In this document: piece by piece, positions 7,646-16,197 of the stretch | How the letters are laid out: every line of letters starts with the position of its first letter | Numbering within the stretch: the first letter of the stretch is position 1 | Assembly: GCF_035978755.1 (NCBI RefSeq) | Contig: NZ_CP108414.1 | Span: forward strand, 8,680,001-8,744,000 | Length of the DNA stretch: 64,000 nucleotides | Origin: Streptomyces sp. NBC_01298 | GTDB lineage: Bacteria; Actinomycetota; Actinomycetes; Streptomycetales; Streptomycetaceae | Direction of reading: 5' to 3' | The notes under the pieces: model-generated | Seen by the model: the letters and a program-made list of their open reading frames with translations, nothing else | Told to the model about the DNA's origin: nothing | Databases searched by the model: none | Translations under genes and position numbers: made by a program

Positions 7646-9166
7646 TCAGGGCGCCGGGGCCGCGACCGCCGCGCCCCGCACCTCGCGCCGGGGCGCGGGC
7701 GCCGGTGCGGTGACCATGACGGCGGCCGTGGCGGCGCCCAGGAGCATGATGCCGGCCGCCCACCAGAGCGCGACCCCGAAGCCGTGCACCGCGGCCTGCG
7801 CCGGTCCGGCGGGGTGCGAGGCGGCGTAGGCCGTCGCGGCCGTGCTCGCGATGGTGTTGAGGAGCGCCGTTCCGATCGCCCCGCCCACCTGCTGGGCCGT
7901 GTTGAGCGTGGCCGAGGTGATCCCGGTGTCCTTGCGCGCCACCCCCTGGGTGGCCGTAGACATCACGGGCATGAAGACCAGGCCCATGCCGAACCCGAGG
8001 ACCAGCATGGCGGGGAGCACGTGGGTCGCGTACGAGGAGTCGACCCTCAGCCGCGTGAGGAGGACCAGGGCCAGGGTGGCCAGGAGGAGCCCGGGGACGA
8101 TCAGCCGGCGCGGGGCGAGCCGGTCGAGGAAGCGCGCCGAGACCTGGGTCGCACCGGTGATGATCGCCAGGGTCATGGGGAGGAAGGCCAGCCCGGTCCG
8201 GACGGGGGAGTAGCCGAGGACGAGCTGGAAGTAGTAGGTCATGAACAGGAACAGGGCGAACAGGCCGACGGTGGCCAGCGCCATGGTGACGAGGCAGCCG
8301 GCCCGCGTGCGGTCCCTGATGATGTGCGGGGGGAGCATGGGGTCGCTCGCCCGTGTCTGCCACCAGCCGAAGGCGGCGAGCAGGGCGGCCCCGCCGGCGA
8401 GCAGCCCGATGACCGGGCCGTCGGACCAGCCGCGCGGTTCGGCCTCGCTCAGCCCGTAGACGATGGCCGCGAGTCCGCCGCACCCGAGGACCGCCCCCGG
8501 GACGTCGAGCCTCGCCCCCGTGCGGCCCGAGCCGCGCAGGACGGCGAAGGCGCCGATGACCGCGATCGCGGCGATGACCACGTTGACGTAGAGGCACCAG
8601 CGCCAGTTCAGGTACTCGGTGAGCAGGCCCCCGGCGATCAGGCCCACGGCGCCGCCGCCGCTCGCGATCGCGGCGAACACGCCGAAGGCTTTGGCGCGTT
8701 CCCGCGGGGTGTCGAAGGTGGTGGCCAGCAGCGACAGCGCGCACGGCGCGAGGAGCGCCGCGAAGACGCCTTGCAGCGCCCGGGCCGCGAAGAGCATCCC
8801 CGGTCCGCTTGCGGCGCCGCCCAGGGCGGAGGCGAGGGCGAAGCCGCTCAGGCCGATCACGAACGCCCGTCTGCGGCCGATGAGGTCGGCGATCCGCCCG
8901 CCGAGCAGGAGCAGCCCGCCGAACGCCAGCGAGTAGGCGGTGATCACCCATTGCCGGTTGCCGTCCGACATCCCCAGATCGCGCTGGGCGGAGGGGAGCG
9001 CGATGTTCACGATCGTCGCGTCGAGGACGACCATCAGCTGGGCCAGTCCGATGACGGCGAGGGCCCACCAGCGCCGGGGGTCGGGCGGAGCCGACGGTGC
9101 GCCGTCGGCGGGCCGGGCTGCGGCGTCGGGCATCGGGCCGGATGGGGTTCCGTGGGCGGACGTCAT
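7646..9166 (-). CDS. DHA2-family MFS drug exporter (14 TM, EmrB/QacA type)
   Basis: A 506-residue integral membrane antiporter. TM1 contains LAQLMVVLDATIVNIALPS, a DHA2 hallmark, followed by the loop GGRIADLIGRRRAF (motif A) between TM2 and TM3, and about 14 hydrophobic segments in all. It should export hydrophobic drugs using the proton gradient. The ATG at 9166 gives a normal family length; upstream in-frame sequence is not membrane-like. It converges on the tetR gene, so this repressor could control it only from its own promoter at about 9167-9200. Together with the monooxygenase and TetR it suggests a modify-and-export resistance group. Confidence 0.9.
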   Translation of the reverse strand: MTSAHGTPSGPMPDAAARPADGAPSAPPDPRRWWALAVIGLAQLMVVLDATIVNIALPSAQRDLGMSDGNRQWVITAYSLAFGGLLLLGGRIADLIGRRRAFVIGLSGFALASALGGAASGPGMLFAARALQGVFAALLAPCALSLLATTFDTPRERAKAFGVFAAIASGGGAVGLIAGGLLTEYLNWRWCLYVNVVIAAIAVIGAFAVLRGSGRTGARLDVPGAVLGCGGLAAIVYGLSEAEPRGWSDGPVIGLLAGGAALLAAFGWWQTRASDPMLPPHIIRDRTRAGCLVTMALATVGLFALFLFMTYYFQLVLGYSPVRTGLAFLPMTLAIITGATQVSARFLDRLAPRRLIVPGLLLATLALVLLTRLRVDSSYATHVLPAMLVLGFGMGLVFMPVMSTATQGVARKDTGITSATLNTAQQVGGAIGTALLNTIASTAATAYAASHPAGPAQAAVHGFGVALWWAAGIMLLGAATAAVMVTAPAPAPRREVRGAAVAAPAP

Positions 9167-9194
9167 GCAGTCAGCCAAACACGGATCGTGACGT

Positions 9195-9455
9195 TCAGCC
9201 CGCCTGGAGGTCCGCCGGTGGGACCCTGCGGTCCGCGTCGGAGCGGCCGGGCCCGCGGCCGGACCGGTGAGCGGGCCGGAGGGTTCGCCGACGACGGCCG
9301 TCGCCCCGGGCGGCACCCGCGCCGACCGGCGCGGACGCCGCAGCCCGCTGCCGCCGCACGTGGAGGCCGCGCACGGCGGCGTACGCGGCGACGGTCGCGA
9401 GACTCGCGGCGCACCAGGCACCGAGGACCAGGAGGATCGTACTGAGGACGGCCAC
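9195..9455 (-). CDS. Small membrane protein, unknown function
   Basis: An 86-residue frame beginning at GTG 9455 with a very good ribosome site (GGAGGAG eight bases upstream). Residues 2-30 (VLSTILLVLGAWCAASLATVAAYAAVRG) form one transmembrane helix followed by a basic Arg/Ala/Gly-rich cytosolic tail. The tail has low complexity and may be noise, but the helix and Shine-Dalgarno site argue for a real gene. It lies just upstream of the DHA2 exporter on the same strand (28-base gap) and may share its transcript. No known domain recognised. Confidence 0.5.
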   Translation of the reverse strand: MAVLSTILLVLGAWCAASLATVAAYAAVRGLHVRRQRAAASAPVGAGAARGDGRRRRTLRPAHRSGRGPGRSDADRRVPPADLQAG

Positions 9456-9631
9456 GGGGACTCCTCCGGTGTGGGCTGGACCACCACGGCGAGCCGGGCA
9501 AATTGTTGCTCGCCGTGACCGTCCAGTACCCCGGGGAGACCGAGTTCACGCGCCCGTCATGCCCGCTTCCGTCCCGCCCGCTTCGGTCCTGGCCCCTTCG
9601 TCCTGGTCGGCACCGGCCTGGGGCCGTGCCG

Positions 9632-10462
9632 CTACGGCGCGATCGGCAGCTGCCGCTTGTGCTCGGTCAGTCGGTAGCGGCGGACGATGGTGTCGAAGGC
9701 GCGCTCTCCGACCGGCTTGCCCTCCAGGAAGTCGTCGATCTCGTCGTACGTGACGCCCAGCGCGTCCTCGTCGGCCTTACCGGGGTCGAGGGTCTCCAGG
9801 TCCGCCGTCGGCGTCTTCCAGACCAGCTCGGCCGGTGCGCCCAGGGCGTCGGCGCAGGCACGTACCCGGCGCTTGGTCAGCCCGGTCAGCGGCACCACGT
9901 CGGCCGCGCCGTCGCCGAACTTGGTGAAGAAGCCGGAGACCGCCTCGGCTGCGTGGTCGGTGCCGACGACCAGGCCGTCGTGCGCGCCGGCCACCGCGTA
10001 CTGGGCGATCATGCGCTGGCGGGCCTTGATGTTGCCCTGCACGAAGTCCTGGTGGTGGGCGTCCCGGAAGACGGTCCCGCCGGCCAGGGAAGCGGCCAGC
10101 GCCGCGTCGCTCGCGGACTTCACGTCCACGGTCAGCACCCGGTCGGCGTTGATGAAACCGAGGGCGAGCTGGGCGTCCCGCTCGTCGGCCTGGACCCCGT
10201 AGGGCAGTCGCATCGCGTAGAACACCGCCTCGTGCCCGGCCGCCCGGACCCGCTCCACGGCGAGCTGGCAGAGCCGGCCGGCCGTGGTGGAGTCCACCCC
10301 GCCGCTGATCCCGAGCACCAGGGAGCGCAGGCCGGTGGAGGTGAGCCGCTCGGCGAGGAACGCCACCCGGCGCTCGATCTCGCGCTCGGCGTCGAAGCTC
10401 TCGGCCACCAGGAGCTCCCGGGCGATCTCCTGCTGCAGGGCGGTGGACGCCGGCTGGCTCAC
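9632..10462 (-). CDS. nadE: Ammonia-dependent NAD(+) synthetase
   Basis: A 276-residue enzyme that amidates nicotinic acid adenine dinucleotide to NAD using ATP and ammonia, the last step of NAD synthesis. The ATP PP-loop SGGVDS is at residues 53-58. The internal stretches GNIKARQRMIAQY, GTDHAAEAVSGFFTKFGDGAADVVPL and LTKRRVR are diagnostic of NadE, and the length fits the short bacterial type without a glutaminase domain. It is divergent from padR. Streptomyces often also have a glutamine-dependent NAD synthetase, so this may be a second copy. Confidence 0.96.
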   Translation of the reverse strand: MSQPASTALQQEIARELLVAESFDAEREIERRVAFLAERLTSTGLRSLVLGISGGVDSTTAGRLCQLAVERVRAAGHEAVFYAMRLPYGVQADERDAQLALGFINADRVLTVDVKSASDAALAASLAGGTVFRDAHHQDFVQGNIKARQRMIAQYAVAGAHDGLVVGTDHAAEAVSGFFTKFGDGAADVVPLTGLTKRRVRACADALGAPAELVWKTPTADLETLDPGKADEDALGVTYDEIDDFLEGKPVGERAFDTIVRRYRLTEHKRQLPIAP

Positions 10463-10577
10463 GGCTGCTCCTCGTGGTGGTTCGTCGGTTCGCGAGGCGA
10501 CGGGATGCGCCGCGCTGTCCCGCCGACCCTAACCGAGCGCGCGGGTGAGCCGTGTCTCACCCTGGTGGCGGCGCTTG

Positions 10578-10599
10578 TCTATGCAACGAGTTGCATAGA
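10578..10599. promoter_or_regulatory. Perfect inverted repeat upstream of padR, probable PadR operator
   Basis: TCTATGCAA, four bases (CGAG), TTGCATAGA: perfect 9-bp arms. It sits 11 bases before the padR start codon in the nadE-padR divergent gap. PadR proteins bind palindromes of this size with ATGCAA-like half-sites, so autoregulation is likely. Confidence 0.8.
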
Positions 10600-10610
10600 A
10601 GGATCAGTGC

Positions 10611-11171
10611 ATGGCACTTGAGCACGCGATCCTCGTCTCCCTGCTGGAGCAGCCGGGATCCGGATATGAGCTGGCCCGCCGGTTCGACCGGTCCATCGGC
10701 TACTTCTGGACCGCGACGCACCAGCAGATCTACCGCGTGCTGAGCCGGATGGAGGGCGACGGGCGGCTCGACGTCCGCGAAGTGCCGCAGCGGACCCGGC
10801 CGGACAAGAAGGAGTACTCCGTCACCGGGGCCGGCCGCGCCGCCCTCTCGGCCTGGCTCCACGAGCCGATCCAGGCCGACACCGTCCGCCACGAGCTCGC
10901 CGTGAAGATCCGCGGCGCGGCCTTCGACGATCCGGCCGCCCTGATCCGCGAGGTCGAGCGGCACCACCGGACGCACGCCGAGCGGCTCACGCACTACCTG
11001 GCGGGAGAGCTCCGCGACTTCACCGGGCCGCAGGCTCCGGCTCCGGATCCCTCCGACGCCGGACGGGAGCTCCAGCACGTCGTGCTCCGCGGCGGCATCG
11101 CCTACGAGCGCATGCAGCTCGCCTGGCTGGAGGACGTACTGGCCACCCTCCACCGCCTGGCCTCCCCCTGA
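10611..11171 (+). CDS. PadR-family transcriptional regulator
   Basis: A 186-residue regulator. Residues 1-85 form the PadR winged helix (LEHAILVSLLEQPGSGYELARRF, then FWTATHQQIYRVLSRME and EYSVTGAGRAAL), and the rest is the Vir_act_alpha_C-type helical dimerisation region. ATG 10611 has an AAGGATC ribosome site and begins just after a perfect palindrome. It lies 81 bases upstream of the acyl-CoA dehydrogenase on the same strand, the common pattern of a substrate-responsive repressor with its catabolic target. The gap contains a pyrimidine-rich tract (about 11188-11215). Confidence 0.92.
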   Translation: MALEHAILVSLLEQPGSGYELARRFDRSIGYFWTATHQQIYRVLSRMEGDGRLDVREVPQRTRPDKKEYSVTGAGRAALSAWLHEPIQADTVRHELAVKIRGAAFDDPAALIREVERHHRTHAERLTHYLAGELRDFTGPQAPAPDPSDAGRELQHVVLRGGIAYERMQLAWLEDVLATLHRLASP

Positions 11172-11252
11172 CCCGGCGCCGCCGCGCCCTCCCTCCCTCC
11201 CTCCTCCCACTCCCTCGTCACCCCTCATCCTCCGACCGGAAGGCGAACGCCC

Positions 11253-12989
11253 ATGAGCGACCAGCTGCTGTTCAACCCGCGCACCTACGACCCCGCGCAC
11301 TTCGACCCCGAGACCCGCCGGCTGCTGCGCGCGACCGTCGACTGGTTCGAGGAGCGCGGCAAGCGCCGGCTGATCGAGGACTACCGCACCCGTGCCTGGC
11401 TGGGGGACTTCCTCGCGTTCTCCGCGAAGGAAGGACTCTTCGCGACCTTCCTGACCCCGGAGCCGGCCGCCGGCCAGGACGGGCCGGACAAGCGCTGGGA
11501 CACCGCGCGCATCGCCGCCCTCAACGAGATCCTCGGCTTCTACGGCCTCGACTACTGGTACGCGTGGCAGGTCACCATCCTCGGCCTCGGCCCCGTCTGG
11601 CAGAGCGACAACGCCGCCGCCCGCGACCGCGCCGCGCAGCTCCTCGACGCGGGCGAGGTGTTCGCGTTCGGCCTGTCCGAGAAGACCCACGGCGCGGACA
11701 TCTACAACACCGACATGCTGCTGGAGCCGTACGTCGACGGTGCGGGTTCCGGCGGCTTCCGGGCCACCGGCTCGAAGTACTACATCGGCAACGGCAACGC
11801 CGCCGGCCTCGTCTCCGTCTTCGGCCGCCGCACCGACGTCGAGGGCCCGGAGGGCTACGTCTTCTTCGCCGCGGACAGCCGCCACCCCGCGTACGAGGTG
11901 GTGAAGAACGTCGTCGACTCCTCCAAGTACGTCAGCGAGTTCCGCCTCACGGACTACCCGGTCGGCGCCGAGGACGTCCTGCACACCGGCCGCGCGGCCT
12001 TCGACGCGGCCCTCAACACCGTCAACGTCGGCAAGTTCAACCTCTGCACCGCCTCGATCGGCATCTGCGAGCACGCGATGTACGAGGCCGTCACCCACGC
12101 GCAGGGCCGCATCCTCTACGGCCGCCCCGTCACCGCCTTCCCGCACGTGCGCCGCGAGCTGACCGACGCGTACGTCCGCCTCGTCGGGATGAAGCTGTTC
12201 AGCGACCGCGCCGTCGACTACTTCCGCTCCGCGGGCCCCGACGACCGCCGCTACCTCCTCTTCAACCCGATGACCAAGATGAAGGTGACCACGGAGGGCG
12301 AGAAGGTCATCGACCTGATGTGGGACGTCATCGCGGCCAAGGGCTTCGAGAAGGACACCTACTTCGCCCAGGCGGCCGTGGAGATCCGCGGCCTGCCCAA
12401 GCTGGAGGGCACCGTCCACGTCAACCTGGCGCTCATCCTCAAGTTCATGCGCAACCACCTGCTGGAACCGGCCGGCTACGCCCCCGTCCCCACCCGCCTC
12501 GACGCGGCCGACGACGCCTTCCTCTTCCGCCAGGGACCGGCCCGCGGCCTCGGATCCGTACGGTTCCACGACTGGCGTCCGGCCTACGAGGCGTACGCCG
12601 CCCTGCCCAACGTGGCCCGCTTCCGCGCGCAGGCCGACGCCCTCTGCGCGTTCGTCGAGACCGCCGCACCCGACGAGCGGCAGAGCCGCGACCTCGACCT
12701 CCTCCTGGCGGTCGGCCAGCTCTTCGCCCTGGTCGTGCACGGCCAGCTCGTCCTGGAGCAGGCCCGCCTGACCGGACTGGACGAGGACGTGCTCGACGAG
12801 CTGTTCGGCGTCCTCGTACGGGACTTCTCCGCGCACGCCGTCGAACTGCACGGCAAGGACTCCGCCACCGAGGACCAGCAGGCCTGGGCCCTCGGCGCGG
12901 TCCGCCGCCCGGCCGTGGACGCGGGCCGCTCGGCGCGCGTGTGGGACCGGGTGGAGGCCCTGGCGGGGGCGTACGAGATGAAGCCCTGA
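11253..12989 (+). CDS. Acyl-CoA dehydrogenase family protein
   Basis: A 578-residue flavoprotein of the acyl-CoA dehydrogenase/oxidase fold. GEVFAFGLSEKTHGADI (about residues 137-153) is the FAD-contacting middle beta-domain signature with typical SEKxxGAD; the stretch ATGSKYYIGNGNAAGLVSVFGR follows as usual, and the C-terminal helical region is long. It should oxidise an acyl-CoA with electrons passed from FAD. At about 580 residues it is longer than mitochondrial-type enzymes (about 390), nearer fadE12-like or acyl-CoA-oxidase-like actinobacterial groups. It follows padR and probably shares control. Substrate chain type is unknown. Confidence 0.88.
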   Translation: MSDQLLFNPRTYDPAHFDPETRRLLRATVDWFEERGKRRLIEDYRTRAWLGDFLAFSAKEGLFATFLTPEPAAGQDGPDKRWDTARIAALNEILGFYGLDYWYAWQVTILGLGPVWQSDNAAARDRAAQLLDAGEVFAFGLSEKTHGADIYNTDMLLEPYVDGAGSGGFRATGSKYYIGNGNAAGLVSVFGRRTDVEGPEGYVFFAADSRHPAYEVVKNVVDSSKYVSEFRLTDYPVGAEDVLHTGRAAFDAALNTVNVGKFNLCTASIGICEHAMYEAVTHAQGRILYGRPVTAFPHVRRELTDAYVRLVGMKLFSDRAVDYFRSAGPDDRRYLLFNPMTKMKVTTEGEKVIDLMWDVIAAKGFEKDTYFAQAAVEIRGLPKLEGTVHVNLALILKFMRNHLLEPAGYAPVPTRLDAADDAFLFRQGPARGLGSVRFHDWRPAYEAYAALPNVARFRAQADALCAFVETAAPDERQSRDLDLLLAVGQLFALVVHGQLVLEQARLTGLDEDVLDELFGVLVRDFSAHAVELHGKDSATEDQQAWALGAVRRPAVDAGRSARVWDRVEALAGAYEMKP

Positions 12990-13007
12990 CAGCCGGTGTG
13001 AAGTCCT

Positions 13008-13030
13008 GAGGCCCGGGCCTCCCGGGCCTC
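13008..13030. terminator. Bidirectional hairpin between the acyl-CoA dehydrogenase and TetR genes
   Basis: GAGGCCCGGG, three bases, CCCGGGCCTC: a perfect 10-bp stem between the convergent ends at 12989 and 13038. There is no T-run, as is common in Streptomyces. Confidence 0.7.
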
Positions 13031-13037
13031 CGTCGCG

Positions 13038-13772
13038 TCAGACCGAGGTCGAGGCCGGGTCGGCGATGCGGGCGAGCAGCTCCCCGAGCAGGAGCCGCTC
13101 GCCCGGCGTCAGCCCGGTGGCCTGCGGAAGCAGCGCCCGCAGCGCGATCGCCGCACCGGCGGGACCGGGGGCCGGCGCCGAGGGGGCCTCGGTCGTGATC
13201 GCGGCGATGACGGCCTCCCTCGCCAGCCGGGAGACGCTCAGGTCCCGGCGGTCCTCGGGGGTGGCGATGAGCGCGAGCGTTGCGCCGCCGCCCACCGCGT
13301 ACACCAGCCGGGTGGCCCGCTCCTCGTCGACGCGGAGCCGGCCCGCCTCGGCGATCCGGTGGATGTGGGCGCCCAGGATCTCCAGCGCGGCCAGGGCCGC
13401 AGCGGGCGGCTCCCCGGGGCGGGGATCCCCGTACATGAGGGCGTAGAGGGCCGGGTGGGCGAGCCCGAAGGACAGGTTGAGCTCCCACCCGGTCCGCAGG
13501 TCCTCGACCGGGTCGCCACTGGGTTCCAGTACGGCCTTCTGGTCGAGATGGACCGCGAAGCCGTGGGCCGCCACCGCGTCGAGGAGGCCCTGCTTGTCGC
13601 CGAAGAGCCGGTAGATGGTGGGGGCCTGGACCCCCGCGGCGGTACTCACCGCACGGGTCGACACGGCCTCCCGGCCGCCTTCCGCGAGAAGCGCGGCGGT
13701 GGCGGCGATGATCCGCTCGCGATTGCCCTCGGCCGGGGCGGGGCGGCCGGTGCCGCGGTCGGTGCTCTCCAT
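13038..13772 (-). CDS. TetR/AcrR-family repressor
   Basis: A 244-residue regulator. Residues about 17-65 hold the TetR helix-turn-helix (RERIIAATAALLAEGG, VSTRAVSTAAGVQAPTIYRLF); the C-terminal ligand domain is typical of the TetR_C-type group that commonly controls NAD(P)-dependent oxidoreductases. Its ATG at 13772 directly touches the left arm of a 31-bp imperfect inverted repeat, leaving only TTGGAAAC as leader, so the mRNA is probably leaderless or nearly so. The NmrA-like gene on the other side of the repeat is the obvious target, together with self-repression. Confidence 0.92.
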   Translation of the reverse strand: MESTDRGTGRPAPAEGNRERIIAATAALLAEGGREAVSTRAVSTAAGVQAPTIYRLFGDKQGLLDAVAAHGFAVHLDQKAVLEPSGDPVEDLRTGWELNLSFGLAHPALYALMYGDPRPGEPPAAALAALEILGAHIHRIAEAGRLRVDEERATRLVYAVGGGATLALIATPEDRRDLSVSRLAREAVIAAITTEAPSAPAPGPAGAAIALRALLPQATGLTPGERLLLGELLARIADPASTSV

Positions 13773-13846
13773 GTTTCCAACGATAACAGCATCACGTTAG
13801 CGATTTGCTTCGCTCTCGCTAACGTGTTTTCGTTATCAGTGGAAAC
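13773..13846. promoter_or_regulatory. Long imperfect inverted repeat (two 31-base arms) between TetR and NmrA-like genes
   Basis: The left arm 13773-13803 and right arm 13816-13846 are inverted copies with 25 of 31 positions matching; the inner 11 bases (CACGTTAGCGA) and the outer GTTTCCA are perfect. The 12-base spacer is TTTGCTTCGCTC. Each arm includes GATAAC and CGTTAGCG blocks, so it may be two or more TetR operator sites overlapping both promoters. Confidence 0.85.
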
Positions 13847-13878
13847 AAGTGGAAGCAGTGCATCCCCAGGAGGTCCCC

Positions 13879-14754
13879 ATGATCGTCATCACCGCGCCCA
13901 CGGGCCGGATCGGCCACCAGGTTCTCGGCGCGCTGGCCCAGGGCGACCACCCCGTCCGGGTGATCGCCCGCGACCCCTCCCGGCTGGATCCGGCCGTCCA
14001 CGAGCGCGTCGCCGTCGTCCGGGGCTCGCACAACGACCCCGAGGTGCTCGCCGAGGCGTTCGAGGGCGCCGACAGCGTCCTGTGGCTGGTTCCGCCGGAC
14101 CCCCGGGCCGAGGACGCCCTCGCCCACTACCTCGACTTCACCCGCCCGGCCTGCGAGGCCTTCGAGACCTCCGGCGTCGAACGGGTGGTCGGCATCACCA
14201 GCCTCGGCCGCGCCTACGGCAGGCCCGCCGGACTGCTGTCGCCCGCGTTCGCCATGGACCGGCTGATCGAGGACACCGGCGTCGACTACCGGGCCCTGGC
14301 CATGCCCTTCTTCATGGAGAACCTCCTGAGCCAGGCCGCGGCGATCGCGGAGGGCGGCTTCCTCACGGCGAACGCCGTGGACCGTCCCCTCGCGACCGTC
14401 GCCACCCGCGACATCGCCGAGGCCGCCGTCGGCCTGCTGCTCGACGGCTCCTGGAGCGGCCAGGACGAGATCCCGCTGATCAGCGGCGACGCCCTGACCC
14501 CCTCGGACATGGCGCGGATCATGTCCGAGGTCCTGGAGCGGCCGGTCCGGGCGCGGCAGACCGACCTCGACACGTACCGGACGACGATGGCCGGCTACGG
14601 GATGAGCGACGCCTGGGCCCGGGGCCTGGCGGAGATGGCGGCGGCCCAGAACGACGGCATCTACGACGCCGACCACGCGAACCCGGGCCGGCCCGCGCCC
14701 ACGACCTTCCGCCAGTGGTGCGTCGAGGTTCTCAAGCCCGCCGTGACCGCCTGA
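13879..14754 (+). CDS. NmrA-like NAD(P)-binding protein (atypical SDR)
   Basis: A 291-residue Rossmann-fold protein. It starts MIVITAPTGRIGHQVLGAL, the T-G-x-x-G dinucleotide motif of atypical SDRs such as QorB and NmrA, which act as quinone/NAD(P)H sensors or reductases. The C-terminal half has RDIAEAAVGLLLDG and SGDALTPSDMARIMSEVL as in that family. The ATG at 13879 is chosen for its AGGAGG six bases upstream; an in-frame GTG at 13849 lies inside operator DNA. It is divergently paired with TetR, a common Streptomyces redox or electrophile response module. Confidence 0.9.
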   Translation: MIVITAPTGRIGHQVLGALAQGDHPVRVIARDPSRLDPAVHERVAVVRGSHNDPEVLAEAFEGADSVLWLVPPDPRAEDALAHYLDFTRPACEAFETSGVERVVGITSLGRAYGRPAGLLSPAFAMDRLIEDTGVDYRALAMPFFMENLLSQAAAIAEGGFLTANAVDRPLATVATRDIAEAAVGLLLDGSWSGQDEIPLISGDALTPSDMARIMSEVLERPVRARQTDLDTYRTTMAGYGMSDAWARGLAEMAAAQNDGIYDADHANPGRPAPTTFRQWCVEVLKPAVTA

Positions 14755-14801
14755 AGCCCGGCACCGCCTGAAGCCCGGCGGCGCCGGACGGGCCTCCCGG
14801 G

Positions 14802-15920
14802 CTAGCCGATGGCCTCGAAGGAGGCGACGAGGCCGGCCGGGGAGGGGAGCGCGGCGATCTCCGCCCGGGTGGCCGCGGCCGCCTTGCGGAGGGGTTCGTA
14901 GGTGAGCAGCCGTCCGAGCAGGTCGGCGTCCACATCGTCGCCGGTCGTACGGAGGGCGAAGCCCCGGTCGGTGGCGGCATCGGCGTTGATGAAGTGGTCC
15001 GCGCCCTGCGGGAGGATCAACTGCGGGACGCCGAGAGCGGCGGCGGTGAGCATGGTGCCGGAGCCGCCGTGGTGCACGATCGCGTCCGCGCCGTCCAGGA
15101 GCTGTGCCAGGGGCACCCAGGGCAGCGCCCGGACGTTGCCGGGAAGCGCGCCGAGCGAGCTCAGGTCGGTGTCGCCGACCGCGAGCAGGAACTCCGCGTC
15201 GACCGAGGCGGCTTCGGAGACGACCCGGGCGACCGGGTCGACGCCCGCGAACGCGGGCACCACGGTCCCGAGGGTGATGGCGATACGGGGCCGGGAGCCG
15301 CGGGCCAGGAGGTCGCGCGGAACGGAGCCGCCACCGTTGAACGGGGTGTACCGGACGCGCCAGCCGGTGCCGTCCCCGCCCAGCGAGGGGGGTATGACGT
15401 CGAGGACGGTGCGGGTGGCCGGGCCTTCGACCCCGCGGGCCTGGTATTCGTCCGTGAGCAGGCCGGCGAGCCGGTCGACCATGCCGAGGCCGGACATCAC
15501 GCCGAAGTTGTGGACCACGGCCGGTATGCCGAGGGCCGCGGAGACCAGGGGCGCGGCGGCCTGGAAGGCGGCGTGGACGATGACGTCCGGCCGCCAGGCC
15601 GTGGCGAGGGCGAGGAGGTCGTCGATGGTGACCCGCCCGTGTTCGGCGAAACCGGCCGCGGCCTGGCGCTCGGTCTCCTCGAAGCTGTCGCCGTCCGTGA
15701 CGAACTCGAGGTCCGCGCCGTTCGAGGCGCGCTTGAAGGCGTCCATCAGCGTCGAGCCGTCGCCGATCTCGACGGTGGGCAGGCCTGCCTGCCGCATCTG
15801 CTCGTACGGGGCCGAGACCGCGAACAGCACCTGGTGCCCGGCGGCCTGGAGGGCCTGGGCGGTCGGCACCATCGGGAACAGGTGGCCCACCGAAGCGGGG
15901 CCGGTGAAGAGGATGCGCAC
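14802..15920 (-). CDS. Macrolide-type GT1 glycosyltransferase
   Basis: A 372-residue GT-B enzyme beginning at GTG 15920 after AAGGAG. It starts VRILFTGPASVGHLFPMVPTA, the acceptor-side start of the EryCIII/DesVII/MGT group, and carries the C-terminal donor motif IVHHGGSGTMLTAAALGVPQ and GADHFINAD. These enzymes attach sugars to polyketides or inactivate macrolides by glucosylation. No sugar-biosynthesis or polyketide genes flank it, so self-defence or xenobiotic glycosylation is the safer inference. It converges on the NmrA-like gene. Confidence 0.88.
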   Translation of the reverse strand: MRILFTGPASVGHLFPMVPTAQALQAAGHQVLFAVSAPYEQMRQAGLPTVEIGDGSTLMDAFKRASNGADLEFVTDGDSFEETERQAAAGFAEHGRVTIDDLLALATAWRPDVIVHAAFQAAAPLVSAALGIPAVVHNFGVMSGLGMVDRLAGLLTDEYQARGVEGPATRTVLDVIPPSLGGDGTGWRVRYTPFNGGGSVPRDLLARGSRPRIAITLGTVVPAFAGVDPVARVVSEAASVDAEFLLAVGDTDLSSLGALPGNVRALPWVPLAQLLDGADAIVHHGGSGTMLTAAALGVPQLILPQGADHFINADAATDRGFALRTTGDDVDADLLGRLLTYEPLRKAAAATRAEIAALPSPAGLVASFEAIG

Positions 15921-16071
15921 GCTATTACTCCTTGGGTGGACCCCCGAATTACCGCGTGGTCGGGGCTCCTTGAGGGTTCTGGCACATGGTCGAACGAACC
16001 CGCTCTCGCCTCGGTTTCCATGGAGATGATCGAATTTCGGACGATTCTGGCGGCCAACCCACCTTCCGGAG

Positions 16072-16094
16072 CTGGACGTTGAGCATTCGTCCAG
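16072..16094. promoter_or_regulatory. Inverted repeat in the gap between the glycosyltransferase and the deaminase-like gene
   Basis: CTGGACG, nine bases, CGTCCAG: perfect 7-bp arms about 104 bases before the 16198 start, in an AT-richer stretch (15921-16120) that should hold both divergent promoters. It may be an operator or a leader hairpin; no regulator gene is adjacent. Confidence 0.45.
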
Positions 16095-16197
16095 TGATCT
16101 GTCATCACTCCGGGTCATGGTGGGGCGGTGGGGTGCGGCGAAAAGGATCCGGCCGCCGGCCGGGTCGCGGCGTACGCCGGGACCGAGTGGGGGGCCC

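Noticed and set aside
10557..12851. 764-codon minus-strand frame
   Set aside because: Antisense of padR and acyl-CoA dehydrogenase; no recognisable domain.
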